From Nitrospirota bacterium (GTDB lineage: Bacteria > Nitrospirota > Thermodesulfovibrionia > UBA6902): a stretch of DNA of 14,924 nucleotides. The translations under genes were made by a program, and so were the position numbers. The notes under the pieces are model-generated. The model saw only the letters and a program-made list of their open reading frames with translations, ran no database searches and was not told where the DNA came from. Shown one piece after another: positions 1 to 8,064 of this stretch (the first letter of the stretch is position 1; each line of letters opens with the position of its first letter). The stretch lies in the NCBI GenBank assembly GCA_024277515.1, contig JAJRVB010000131.1, forward strand, positions 1-14,924. Direction: 5' to 3'.

Positions 1-1158
1 TCCATGATTGTCACGGATATGAAGATGCCGAAGATGGACGGACTTGCCTTTATCAAGTCGGTAAGGGAGAAATTCGGAAGTATCCCGATTCTCGTAATTA
101 CCGGGCATGGCACTGTCGAGAATGCCGTTGAGGTGATGAAGGAGGGTGTATGCGACTATTTAATGAAGCCATTTTCGTTTGACGCACTCACCACAACCAT
201 AGAATCCATCATGTCAAGGGCCTCTCACAACGGGAATCTTATAGTGACTGAAAATGAAAAGATGCATAATCTTATCCAGCTTGCCGGGAGCGTTGCAACC
301 AGCGATATGACAGTACTGATCCTGGGAGAGAGCGGCACCGGCAAGGAGCTGCTGGCGAGATATATCCAGAAATCGAGCCGCAGAAGCAGGAAACCCTTTG
401 TTGCCGTCAATTGCGCGGCCATTCCTGATAATCTCCTGGAGTCGGAACTTTTCGGTTATGAGAAGGGGGCCTTTACAGGCGCGGGCGAGAGGAAGGAAGG
501 GAAGTTTGAACTTGCCCATGGAGGGACTATCCTGCTTGATGAAATTGGGGAAATGTCATCCACGCTCCAGGCCAAACTGCTCAGGGTACTGCAGGAAAAG
601 GAGATTGACAGGATAGGCGGCAGGGAGCCGGTACATGTTGATGTGCGTGTTATTGCCACAACAAACAGAGACCTGCAGCGGGAAATAGAGGAAGGAAAAT
701 TCAGGGAAGACCTTTACTTCAGGCTGAGCGTGTTCCCGCTCCAGATACCGCCTTTGAGGGAGAGACAGGAAGATATCCGGCTGATAGCAGAGTACTACGC
801 GAATAAATACTCCCTCGAACTGAACAGATCGGTAAAGGGATTTAATGATGACGCTGAGAAGTTTCTTGCCTCCAGGCAATGGAAGGGGAATATACGTGAA
901 CTCGAAAATGCCGTCCACAGGGCTGTACTCATTGCACGGTCGGATTTGATAACTGTTGATGATTTCATGTTTGAGTCCGACCTGCTGCAGTGCACAGCGG
1001 GCAATGGGAGCATAAGGGACATGGAAATGGACCTGATTTTAAAGACACTCGAAAATACAAATGGAAACAAGTCAAAGGCCGCAAAGCTGCTCGGGGTGAG
1101 TGTCAGGACCATCAGGAACAAGTTAAATGAATATGGGAAAAATATTCCTGTAGCATGA
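1..1158 (+). CDS. Sigma-54-dependent response regulator, FlgR/FleR/FlrC-like (5' partial)
   Basis: This is an NtrC-family activator of sigma-54 RNA polymerase, probably the flagellar class activator paired with a sensor kinase lying upstream of the window. The reading frame is open to base 1, so the first ~50 residues of the receiver are missing; the ATG at 4 is internal. Counting from that Met, the receiver phosphoacceptor is D5 (VTDMKMP), with the conserved Thr at 33 and Lys at 55. The AAA+ domain follows with Walker A GESGTGKE (108-115), the sigma-54-contacting GAFTGA loop (155-160), Walker B ILLDEIGE (176-183) and the sensor II GNIRELEN (295-302). A Fis-type helix-turn-helix closes the protein (about 336-378). 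It sits directly upstream of flgB, and candidate sigma-54 promoters lie before flgB and fliK, which supports a flagellar role. The exact family name (FlgR, FleR or FlrC) cannot be settled from sequence alone. Confidence 0.93.
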   Translation, partial: SMIVTDMKMPKMDGLAFIKSVREKFGSIPILVITGHGTVENAVEVMKEGVCDYLMKPFSFDALTTTIESIMSRASHNGNLIVTENEKMHNLIQLAGSVATSDMTVLILGESGTGKELLARYIQKSSRRSRKPFVAVNCAAIPDNLLESELFGYEKGAFTGAGERKEGKFELAHGGTILLDEIGEMSSTLQAKLLRVLQEKEIDRIGGREPVHVDVRVIATTNRDLQREIEEGKFREDLYFRLSVFPLQIPPLRERQEDIRLIAEYYANKYSLELNRSVKGFNDDAEKFLASRQWKGNIRELENAVHRAVLIARSDLITVDDFMFESDLLQCTAGNGSIRDMEMDLILKTLENTNGNKSKAAKLLGVSVRTIRNKLNEYGKNIPVA

Positions 1159-1252
1159 AAAAATTACCGGCCATGATCGGGGCTGATTCTTTGGGCGACA
1201 ATATTTTGACGATTCAATGAAGATAAATGCATAAAATCAAAGAGCTTGTGGA

Positions 1253-1268
1253 TGGCATGAAACTTGAT
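1253..1268 (+). promoter_or_regulatory. Possible sigma-54 promoter upstream of flgB
   Basis: The sequence TGGCATGAAACTTGAT has the -24 GG and a -12 position at exactly the sigma-54 spacing (10 nt between the dinucleotides). The -12 dinucleotide is GA instead of the strongly preferred GC, so the match is imperfect. Transcription would begin near 1279, about 27 nt before the flgB ATG, leaving room for the GAGGGAGA ribosome site at 1292-1299. The sigma-54 activator gene just upstream fits this reading. Confidence 0.42.
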
Positions 1269-1305
1269 AGGCTTAGTGACGAGAATGGTCCGAGGGAGAT
1301 GAATC

Positions 1306-1677
1306 ATGGATAAGGGATTTAGTGTGCTTCACAGGATATTAAAGGCGGCAAATGTCAGGCAGAAGGTGATAGCTTCAAATATTGCCAATGCCGAAACTCC
1401 GGGATACAAGGCCAAAGACGCCAGGTTTAACAACCTTCTCAGCAACGAACTCAGGATGCAGACGACAGACCCAAAACATATACGGAACGGAAATGGATCG
1501 GATCTCGACGTTGAGATAGTTGCCGAGAACAATCTCTCATGGGGAGATTCCAACAATGTTGAGCTGAATGTGGAGGTGGGCAAAATGACGGAGAATGCAT
1601 TGACTCATAATGCCGCCGTAAAGATATTGAGTACCAAAATCAGGATGTACAAGACAGCAATAAAAGGAGGTAATTAA
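1306..1677 (+). CDS. flgB: Flagellar basal-body proximal rod protein FlgB
   Basis: FlgB is a proximal rod subunit, exported by the flagellar type III system and assembled in the periplasm between the MS ring and the distal rod. The 123-residue length is normal for the family. The N-terminal rod/hook-family signature is present as ASNIANAETPGY (residues 23-34), and the C-terminal helix (about 85-119, with LTHNAAVKILSTKIRMYKTAI) is the typical axial-protein end. A GAGGGAGA ribosome site precedes the ATG. It is the first gene of the rod trio flgB-flgC-fliE, with flgC starting 3 nt after its stop. A possible sigma-54 promoter lies 38-53 nt upstream. Confidence 0.95.
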   Translation: MDKGFSVLHRILKAANVRQKVIASNIANAETPGYKAKDARFNNLLSNELRMQTTDPKHIRNGNGSDLDVEIVAENNLSWGDSNNVELNVEVGKMTENALTHNAAVKILSTKIRMYKTAIKGGN

Positions 1678-1680
1678 TAA

Positions 1681-2088
1681 ATGGATATCCTTAAAGTAAG
1701 TTCATCGGCCCTCGAAGCCACCAGGATCAGGATGAATACCATAGCATCCAATATGGCCAATGCACAATCAACAAGAACGGACGAGGGCGGTCCCTATGTC
1801 GGGAAGAACGTCATATTCAGGACGATTAAAATAGGAGATGATCCGGGAGGAAAGCTCGAAGGGGTAAAGGTCACCGGAATAGTGGAAGACAATAAACCGC
1901 CGATTATCGTGTACGATCCAGGACATCCTGACGCGGACGAGAATGGATATGTTTCCATGCCTGATATTAACGTGATTGAGGAAATGGTGAATATGATGAT
2001 GGCCCTGAGGGCATATGAGGCGAATGTAAAGGCGTTTAACATTTCGAAGGGTATGTATCAGAAGGCCCTTGAAATAGGGAGGTTCTAA
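1681..2088 (+). CDS. flgC: Flagellar basal-body rod protein FlgC
   Basis: FlgC is another proximal rod subunit. The 135-residue protein starts with the axial-family segment MDILKVSSSALEATRIRMN, followed by TIASNMANAQSTRT (about 20-33). It ends with the conserved C-terminal helix containing NVIEEMVNMMMALRAYEANV (about 98-117) and the terminal KALEIGRF. A GGAGG site ends about 10 nt before the ATG. The stop overlaps the fliE start by one base (TAATG), so the two are translationally coupled. Length and both signatures match the family well. Confidence 0.95.
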   Translation: MDILKVSSSALEATRIRMNTIASNMANAQSTRTDEGGPYVGKNVIFRTIKIGDDPGGKLEGVKVTGIVEDNKPPIIVYDPGHPDADENGYVSMPDINVIEEMVNMMMALRAYEANVKAFNISKGMYQKALEIGRF

Positions 2089-2387
2089 TGTCCGGGATCC
2101 CAATTGAAAATATTGCCGGCAAGATGGGCGCAGGTGAGGCTGCCAAGACAAAATCAGTTCAGAATGAAAACAGCGGCAAGTTTGATTCTGTTATCAATGA
2201 AGCCATGAACAGGGTCTCCCAGGTGCAGAGCGATGTTGACAAGGCCGTTAGCGAACTCGCGACCGGGGGGGACATTACTACCGCGGTACTCGCAATAGAA
2301 AAAGCGGACATGTCATTTCAGCTTATGACTGAAGTCCGCAACAAGCTTATCAGCACGTATCAGGAAATCATGAGGATGCAGGTTTGA
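2088..2387 (+). CDS. fliE: Flagellar hook-basal body complex protein FliE
   Basis: FliE joins the MS ring to the rod and is needed early for the export gate and rod assembly. The 99-residue protein is of usual length. Its C-terminal half carries the family hallmark of an IEKADMSFQLMTEVRNKL segment followed by a YQEIMRMQV end. The N-terminal ~30 residues are low complexity. The ATG shares its first base with the last base of the flgC stop. A run of seven G (2265-2271) lies inside the gene, and the frame is intact there. After its stop, 77 nt without a recognised terminator or promoter separate it from fliF. Confidence 0.95.
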   Translation: MSGIPIENIAGKMGAGEAAKTKSVQNENSGKFDSVINEAMNRVSQVQSDVDKAVSELATGGDITTAVLAIEKADMSFQLMTEVRNKLISTYQEIMRMQV

Positions 2388-2464
2388 TGAGCGGTTCATT
2401 ATTCATCGCAGCAGGTTACAGAAACAATATCTGACATATAAATGGAAACGGGCAAGGAGAAACT

Positions 2465-4009
2465 ATGGCTGTGTCACAAAATTTACTCGAGAATCTGAAA
2501 TCTATATCAACAGGCAAAATGACTGCCATGTTTTCAATTATTGTAGTGAGTATCGCGGGAATGCTTCTCCTGTACTCATGGATTCAGAAGGCCGATTATG
2601 AGGTGTTGTTTGCAAATCTGTCGGAGGAAGATACAGGGAGAGTAGTTGAGGAACTGCGGTCAAAGAAGATCCGTTACCAGCTTGAACCCGGGGGGGCGGT
2701 TCTTGTTTCAGGGGACAAGGTCTATGATCTGAGACTTCAGCTCGCTGCACAGGGACTTCCCCAGGGAACGGGCGTTGGATTTGAGATCTTTGATAATACA
2801 AGCTTTACTACAAGTGAATTTGTCCAGAAACTTAACTATAAAAGGGCGCTCGAAGGTGAACTCTCAAGGACCATCCGGTCTCTCTCCGCGGTCCGGCAGG
2901 GCAGGGTGCATCTGGTGCTGCCTGATAAATCGGTATTTGCGTTTCAGGAGGGCAGGGCGGAAACCACTGCCGCAGTATTTGTAACGCTCCGGAAAGGGAG
3001 GAAGTTAAGCAGTTCTGAAGTAGAGGGTATTGTACATCTTGTATCCAGCAGTGTTGAAGACCTGCGTCCTGACAATATTGCGGTTATTGACAATAAAGGG
3101 CAGCTCCTTACCAGACCTTCCGATGAGAGCGGCATAGGTCTCAGTGGAAACCAGACGGAATATCAGGCCGGTTTTGAGCAAAACCTGACGACCAAGGTGG
3201 TCAGTATTCTTGAGAATGTGGTGGGCAGGGACAAAGTCAAGGCAAAGGTGTCGGCGGAGTTTGACTTTACACGGCGTGAGAGGACAGAGGAAGTATATGA
3301 TCCTGAGGGAGTTGTGATAAGAAGTGAACAGAAGAGCACTGAAAAAACATCATCAGGCATGTCCGGCGGCGGAGTGCCGGGGACGGCCTCAAATCTCCCG
3401 GGGGGGAGAGGCGCGGGACAGTCGTCTTCCCTTGGAAAGTCTCAAAAGCAGAATGAAATGATAAATTATGAAACCAGCAAGACGGTCAGGCATATCGTTG
3501 AGTCACCCGTTACACTCGAGAGACTGACGGTTGCCATTCTCATTGACGGCATACTTCCGTCGCAGAAGGAGTCGGTAGAGAATCCTGAGCAGTACATTAT
3601 CCGCTCTGAAGAGAACATCAAGTACTATGAGGATATAGTCAGAAAAACGATCGGCTTCTCAGAGGACAGGGGGGATGAAATCAGTGTGAATGTGATGCCT
3701 TTTGAGAGAGTGGAATACGGGGAAGTTCAGGAGGCCGAAACAGATTATATGTCAATGGTAATTACGGTGTTGAAATATATAGTGCCCCTGATTATAGCGG
3801 TACTGTTCTTCCTGACCGTGCTCCGTCCCATGGTCAGATCACTCACGGCAGCAGCGCCCGCGAGTGTGCCCATGCGGCATCCGGGAGACAGGGCCGACGT
3901 GGAGGAACTTCAGACAAAAGAGATCCCCATGGAAAAACAGGTAATTGACTGGGCGGCAAAAAACCCGCAGCAGGCGGCAGGGCTGGTAAAAGACTGGTTG
4001 GAGGAATAA
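2465..4009 (+). CDS. fliF: Flagellar MS-ring protein FliF
   Basis: FliF forms the MS ring in the inner membrane, the platform for the export gate, rod and C ring. The 514-residue protein has the two expected membrane segments, at about 20-40 and 431-453. A periplasmic region with YscJ/FliF ring-building motifs lies between them, including FTTSEFVQKLNYKRALEGEL and the VRHIVESPVTLERLTVAILID segment. A flexible Gly/Ser-rich stretch (about residues 297-325) is typical of the family. The C-terminal ~25 residues (VIDWAAKNPQQAAGLVKDWL) match the FliG-binding tail. AGGAG lies 5 nt before the ATG. Two seven-G runs (2690-2696 and 3400-3406) occur in the frame without disrupting it. fliG begins 3 nt after the stop. 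Confidence 0.97.
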   Translation: MAVSQNLLENLKSISTGKMTAMFSIIVVSIAGMLLLYSWIQKADYEVLFANLSEEDTGRVVEELRSKKIRYQLEPGGAVLVSGDKVYDLRLQLAAQGLPQGTGVGFEIFDNTSFTTSEFVQKLNYKRALEGELSRTIRSLSAVRQGRVHLVLPDKSVFAFQEGRAETTAAVFVTLRKGRKLSSSEVEGIVHLVSSSVEDLRPDNIAVIDNKGQLLTRPSDESGIGLSGNQTEYQAGFEQNLTTKVVSILENVVGRDKVKAKVSAEFDFTRRERTEEVYDPEGVVIRSEQKSTEKTSSGMSGGGVPGTASNLPGGRGAGQSSSLGKSQKQNEMINYETSKTVRHIVESPVTLERLTVAILIDGILPSQKESVENPEQYIIRSEENIKYYEDIVRKTIGFSEDRGDEISVNVMPFERVEYGEVQEAETDYMSMVITVLKYIVPLIIAVLFFLTVLRPMVRSLTAAAPASVPMRHPGDRADVEELQTKEIPMEKQVIDWAAKNPQQAAGLVKDWLEE

Positions 4010-4012
4010 TAA

Positions 4013-4999
4013 TTGGCAGAGGAAGGATATAAAAAAGCGGCGGTTTTTTTGAGTGCGGTCGGTGAAGATGTCGCAGCCGAAATTTTAAAGAACCTTGATG
4101 CAGAAGACATAGGAAAAGTTACCTCTCACATGTCGAAGAACAAGCGGACGGACCGTGAGCAGGTAGAGGAAGTCCTGCAGGAAACACTCGAAAAGGTGAC
4201 GACCGGAGATCTTCAGATCGGTGGTGAGGATTACGTAAAAAATATCCTCACCAAGGGACTCGGCGGAGATGATGCGGAGAAGATACTTGAGATGGTGTCA
4301 AAAGAGAGCCCCCTGGAATCACTCAAATGGGTCAATGCCAGGACATTGTCAGGTTTTCTTGCGACAGAGCACCCGCAGACGATTGCATTGATTCTCTGCA
4401 TGCTCGAACCGGAACATGCAGCTGAAATAATGATGAACCTTCCGGAGCAGATGAGGAATGATGTTGCTTTAAGGATATCCGCTACGAGCAGTATACCCGA
4501 GAGCGCACTCGAAGAAATAGAGGAAGTCCTCAAGGTCCAGATGGAGATGACCAAGGGAAGAGAGGGCAAGTCATTTAACGGGACAAAAGTAATTGCAGAG
4601 ATATTAAATCAGTGTGAACGGGGCGCTGAGTCGGAAATCCTTGACAGGATAGAAGAGGAAAATGCCGAGATGGCTGAATCAATAAGAGAACTCATGCTTG
4701 TATTTGATGACCTTGAAGAGATCGATGACAGGGGCATTCAGCTCATACTGAAGGAACTGAGTTCCGATGACCTCTCACTCGCTTTAAAGACCGCCTCTGA
4801 TGCGCTGAAAGATAAAATATTCAGCAATATGTCACAGAGGGCGGCCAAGATACTGCAGGAGGAAATGGAGACAAAGGGACCTGTCAAGGTATCGGATGTT
4901 GAGATGGCCCAGAAAAACATCGTAAAAATTGCACGGAAACTTGCTGATGACGGGCAGATCGCAATAGCCGGCAGAGGCGGGGAGGATATGATTGTTTAA
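4013..4999 (+). CDS. fliG: Flagellar motor switch protein FliG
   Basis: FliG is the rotor protein that binds FliF at the MS ring and interacts with the stator to produce torque and switching. The protein is 328 residues, normal for the family. The middle domain carries the signature EHPQTIALIL (119-128). The C-terminal motor domain has the charged helix region MLVFDDLEEIDDRGIQLIL and the RAAKILQEEMETKGPV stretch. The start is TTG at 4013. It is chosen because GGAGGA (4000-4005) sits 7 nt upstream and the encoded N-terminus (MAEEGYKKAAVFLSAVGED) aligns with FliG. The gene ends by overlapping the fliH start by 8 nt. Confidence 0.96.
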   Translation: MAEEGYKKAAVFLSAVGEDVAAEILKNLDAEDIGKVTSHMSKNKRTDREQVEEVLQETLEKVTTGDLQIGGEDYVKNILTKGLGGDDAEKILEMVSKESPLESLKWVNARTLSGFLATEHPQTIALILCMLEPEHAAEIMMNLPEQMRNDVALRISATSSIPESALEEIEEVLKVQMEMTKGREGKSFNGTKVIAEILNQCERGAESEILDRIEEENAEMAESIRELMLVFDDLEEIDDRGIQLILKELSSDDLSLALKTASDALKDKIFSNMSQRAAKILQEEMETKGPVKVSDVEMAQKNIVKIARKLADDGQIAIAGRGGEDMIV

Positions 5000-5615
5000 C
5001 GACAAGGTATTCAAACGGAGGGAGGTCGCCCTTTACAGCATGCCCTCGCTTGAGGATGACAGGACTTTGCAGAGCCCTGATGCTATGCTGGAGAAGGCAG
5101 GTGAACTGCAAAGGAAGGCGTATGAAGAAGGATTCAGCGCCGGAGAGAAAGCGGGTTTCTCTGAGGGCCGGCAAAAAGCTCTTGTCCTGACAGAGCGGCT
5201 TGAAGCAGTACTTAAAGAGACGGCGGTGTTAAAAGAACAGATGATCTCTGATGCAGAGACACAGCTTGTGGCCCTTGCTGCCGAGATCGCCAGGAGGGTC
5301 GTAATTGAAGAAGTCGGCACAAGGCCGGAACTGATTGTTACCATGGTCAGGGAGGCGCTCAAAAGATTGCAGAGAGTGGGTAAGATCACAATAAAGATCA
5401 ATCCCGCGCTTCACGACCTGTTCATTAAAAAGACCCCGGAAATTATGGAGATCCATGAAAATATAATTTTTGATGTTGACGCGCATGTACCCGTTACCGG
5501 GCCTCTCGTGATAAGTGAGACGGAAGAGGTGGTAACTGACATAGATTCTCTGTTATCCAACATAATTGAAGAGATGAAAAATACTGAAAACCGTACAAAA
5601 AACAGGGAACCATGA
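4992..5615 (+). CDS. fliH: Flagellar assembly protein FliH
   Basis: FliH is the cytoplasmic stator-like regulator of the FliI ATPase, linking it to the export apparatus and C ring. The 207-residue protein has the GxxxG repeat typical of FliH, with glycines at 47, 51, 55 and 59 inside an extended helix. A conserved C-terminal domain follows (about 85-195). The start is TTG at 4992, inside the fliG end. GGAGG 6 nt upstream supports it, and the resulting N-terminus MFNDKVFKRREV resembles other FliH N-termini. The next in-frame ATG, at 5040, would lose those residues. The stop overlaps the fliI ATG (ATGA). FliH sequences diverge greatly, so identification rests on the glycine repeat, domain layout and position. 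Confidence 0.9.
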   Translation: MFNDKVFKRREVALYSMPSLEDDRTLQSPDAMLEKAGELQRKAYEEGFSAGEKAGFSEGRQKALVLTERLEAVLKETAVLKEQMISDAETQLVALAAEIARRVVIEEVGTRPELIVTMVREALKRLQRVGKITIKINPALHDLFIKKTPEIMEIHENIIFDVDAHVPVTGPLVISETEEVVTDIDSLLSNIIEEMKNTENRTKNREP

Positions 5616-6943
5616 CAACAATTGACTTTGCGCCTTATATATCACGGGTAAAAAATTCAGAACCGCTGAAAGTCTATGGACGGATCGTCGAAATTACGGG
5701 TCTTACCATTAAGGCGACCGGGCTCGATGTGAGCATCGGAGAGGCATGCAAGATTTATTCTGATAATACACATCCCGTTGATGCCGAAGTTGTAGGCTTT
5801 AAGGAGGGCAAGGTTATTTTAATGGCGATCGGCGAGGTTTCCGGCATAAAACACGGCAGCAGGGTGGCGCCTCTCGGCAAGAGCATGTCAATCAGGGTGG
5901 GTGATGAGCTTATCGGGCGGGTCATCGATGCTGCAGGCGACCCCATAGACGGCAGGGGCCCGGTAAACGGCGAGGATTACAGTCTGTTTGCCCGGTCGCC
6001 GAATCCCCTTATGAGAAAGCGGATTGAAGAGCCTCTTGATATCGGTATACGTTCAATAAACGGTCTGCTGACATGCGGCAAGGGGCAGAGAATTGGTATT
6101 ATGGCGGGCTCCGGAGTAGGCAAGAGTGTGCTCCTAGGCATGATTGCAAAGTATTCGGGGGCGGCTGTTAACGTTATTGCGCTTATCGGCGAAAGAAGCC
6201 GCGAGGTGAGGGAATTTGTTGAGCAGAACCTCGGGCACGAGGGACTCAAGAAATCGGTGGTCGTGGTGTCTACATCCGAACAGGCGCCTCTGGCAAAAGT
6301 AAGGGGCGCTTTCGCAGCTACGGCAATTGCCGAGTATTACAGAAATCAGGGGAAAGATGTCCTGCTTCTGATGGATTCGCTTACGCGTGTTGCCATGGCC
6401 CAGAGAGAAATAGGACTTGCAATCGGTGAGCCGCCTACGACGAGAGGATATACACCGTCCGTCTTTGCCCTTATTCCCAAGCTGCTTGAAAGGGTGGGGA
6501 CCTCGGAAGAATCCGGCAGCATTACGGGCCTATATACCGTGCTTGTTGAGGGGGACGACATGCTTGAACCGGTTGCAGACATGTCAAGGTCCGTACTTGA
6601 TGGACACATAGTGCTTTCAAGAGATCTTGCCATGCAGAATCACTATCCTTCCATTGATGTGCTGCAGTCCGTCAGCAGGGTCATGCCTCACATAATCGGG
6701 GAAAGACACCAGAAAAATGCGGGCAGATTTATAGAAGTGATGTCAACATACAGAAAATTTGAAGATATGATTAATCTGGGCGCATACAAACAGGGATCAA
6801 ACGCAAAGGTTGATTACGCGATAAAAATAATTGATAAATTAAGGGATTATCTCACGCAGGACATGCATGAGTTAATTGATTTTGCAGACGCGGTTCAGGG
6901 ACTTTATCTGATATTCGAGGAGATGGAGATGGAAAATGCGTAA
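5612..6943 (+). CDS. fliI: Flagellum-specific ATPase FliI
   Basis: FliI is the F1-beta-like ATPase of the flagellar type III export system and works with FliH and FliJ at the cytoplasmic face. It has 443 residues, the usual size. Walker A is AGSGVGKS (165-172), GERSREV follows at 193-199, and Walker B is VLLLMDS (250-256). The family stretch EPPTTRGYTPSVFALIPKLL spans about 273-292. The N-terminal beta-barrel-like region (about 20-90) is intact. It overlaps fliH by 4 nt (ATGA) and fliJ by 8 nt, which indicates tight translational coupling of the export genes. Confidence 0.97.
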   Translation: MTTIDFAPYISRVKNSEPLKVYGRIVEITGLTIKATGLDVSIGEACKIYSDNTHPVDAEVVGFKEGKVILMAIGEVSGIKHGSRVAPLGKSMSIRVGDELIGRVIDAAGDPIDGRGPVNGEDYSLFARSPNPLMRKRIEEPLDIGIRSINGLLTCGKGQRIGIMAGSGVGKSVLLGMIAKYSGAAVNVIALIGERSREVREFVEQNLGHEGLKKSVVVVSTSEQAPLAKVRGAFAATAIAEYYRNQGKDVLLLMDSLTRVAMAQREIGLAIGEPPTTRGYTPSVFALIPKLLERVGTSEESGSITGLYTVLVEGDDMLEPVADMSRSVLDGHIVLSRDLAMQNHYPSIDVLQSVSRVMPHIIGERHQKNAGRFIEVMSTYRKFEDMINLGAYKQGSNAKVDYAIKIIDKLRDYLTQDMHELIDFADAVQGLYLIFEEMEMENA

Positions 6944-7373
6944 GCAGCAAACAGTATCAAAGATCGCAAAACTTAAGGATAACAAAAAAAAGGAAATCGA
7001 GATTGAGGTCAAAAAAGCCGCGGACAGGGTTGATCAGGAAAAGTCCAGGCTTATGGACCTCCAGAAGGACTACAAGGAAACCCTCTGTTATTTTAACGAT
7101 AAGAATGAGGCGGGAAACCTGGATGCGCAGAACATCACGTTATACTACAGCTTTTTTTCGCGTATCAATGGAAAAATTGATGAACAGAAGAAGGTTCACT
7201 CCAGGAAGAAACATGAACTCGATATACTGAAAAATCATCTGATAGATGCACATAAAGAGAAGAAGATGTTTGACATCTTAAATGAGAAGGAAATAAAGAA
7301 AGAACATAAAGAAAGAGCGGATTCCGAACAGAAAGAAGCCGACTTTTTCGTTCTTGCAAGGAGACAGAGATGA
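6936..7373 (+). CDS. fliJ: Flagellar export protein FliJ
   Basis: FliJ is the coiled-coil central stalk of the FliI hexamer and an escort for export chaperones. The 145-residue product is almost entirely charged and helical, rich in Lys, Glu and Asp, with heptad-like patterning from about residue 5 to 135 and no membrane segment. Sequence identity in this family is low, so the call depends on size, coiled-coil character and its place directly after fliI. Its ATG lies in the last 8 nt of fliI, and its stop overlaps the next ATG (ATGA). A run of eight A (6984-6991) is present near the start. Confidence 0.88.
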   Translation: MRKQQTVSKIAKLKDNKKKEIEIEVKKAADRVDQEKSRLMDLQKDYKETLCYFNDKNEAGNLDAQNITLYYSFFSRINGKIDEQKKVHSRKKHELDILKNHLIDAHKEKKMFDILNEKEIKKEHKERADSEQKEADFFVLARRQR

Positions 7374-7819
7374 TCAGGCGGGTAATGGTATTAATATTAA
7401 GCCTGGCGGTCTTTTCGGGCTATACGTTTGCAGGTGAAGGCCCGGCGGGCATGCTGGAGCCGCAGAACATGGAGCTCAACCGGAAAGAAGAGCTCATAAA
7501 AAAAGAGATGCTGAGGATCAAGGTCCTAAAGACTGAAGTTGAAGAAGATATCATAAAGTATAATGATCTCCTTAAAAAGATTGAACTGTCACTCCAGAAA
7601 GCCGAAGCAATTGGGAACAAGCGCCTGAAGCACGTTGCCAGGGCATATGAGGCAATGCCTCCGGAAGACGCTGCCTCAAGACTCGGCGGTCTTGATAACA
7701 AAACCGCAGTGCAGATACTGCTCAAGATGAACAGTAAAAAGGCCGGACTGGTAATAGGCATGATGGAGGCCCGGAAGGCCACCGCACTTACCAAAGAAAT
7801 AACAAAAATAAAGAAATAG
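7370..7819 (+). CDS. MotE/YlxF-like protein with signal peptide, coiled coil and MgtE-N-type domain
   Basis: The 149-residue product begins with a signal-peptide-like segment (MIRRVMVLILSLAVFSGYTFA, about residues 1-21, with a likely cleavage after TFA). A charged coiled coil follows (about 35-80). A C-terminal helical repeat region (about 88-140: AMPPEDAASRLGGLDNKTAVQILLKM) resembles the MgtE intracellular N domain. Proteins with this build occupy the same slot between fliJ and fliK in other flagellar operons, for example YlxF in Bacillus. MotE of Sinorhizobium is a periplasmic chaperone for the motility protein MotC. A periplasmic or membrane-anchored role in motor assembly is therefore inferred, not shown. 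The ATG overlaps the fliJ stop by 4 nt, and it is the last gene of the tightly packed fliF-to-here block. Confidence 0.8.
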   Translation: MIRRVMVLILSLAVFSGYTFAGEGPAGMLEPQNMELNRKEELIKKEMLRIKVLKTEVEEDIIKYNDLLKKIELSLQKAEAIGNKRLKHVARAYEAMPPEDAASRLGGLDNKTAVQILLKMNSKKAGLVIGMMEARKATALTKEITKIKK

Positions 7820-7867
7820 TCTCCTGCAAGCAGCTCTAAAAGCAAAGACCCCCCTGCATTAACCACA

Positions 7868-7921
7868 AGGTTCAACCCGGGAAAAGCAATAAGAAAAACC
7901 TTCACATATCGAGGTTCAACC
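7868..7921. repeat. Two direct copies of AGGTTCAACC
   Basis: The 10-mer AGGTTCAACC occurs at 7868-7877 and again at 7912-7921, 44 nt apart start to start. The second copy forms the centre of the 29-bp palindrome described separately. GGTTCAACC is itself a near-symmetric motif. The spacing is close to four helical turns, so the copies could be paired protein-binding sites; they could also be chance or part of a dispersed repeat. Confidence 0.5.
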
Positions 7922-7931
7922 TCGATATGTG
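7903..7931. repeat. Perfect 29-bp palindrome in the gap before fliK
   Basis: The left arm CACATATCGAGGTT (7903-7916) is followed by a single C and then its exact reverse complement (7918-7931). As RNA it would form a 12-bp stem with a 5-nt loop. No U-run follows on the plus strand, so it is a poor Rho-independent terminator for the upstream operon. On the minus strand a T-rich run (AAGGTTTTTCTT) does follow, but no minus-strand gene leads into it. Its centre lies about 175 nt upstream of the predicted fliK transcription start, in the range where sigma-54 activators bind. A terminator or dispersed repeat remains possible. Confidence 0.85.
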
Positions 7932-8064
7932 GCTTGGTCAGGGGTGGATCGGGCAGGGAAAAAGTTTCCTTTATGTGAAACTATTTTCTCTCCTTTTGTT
8001 TGGTGTCTTCTTTTAATAAAATGAAAAATCAATAAATTCAGTCAGGTCCGCGCCTCAATGTCTC

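Noticed and set aside
6183..6190. TTATCGGC in fliI as a minus-strand sigma-28 -10 element
   Set aside because: No -35 match at 11-nt spacing, and the site lies inside a conserved coding region with no minus-strand gene downstream.
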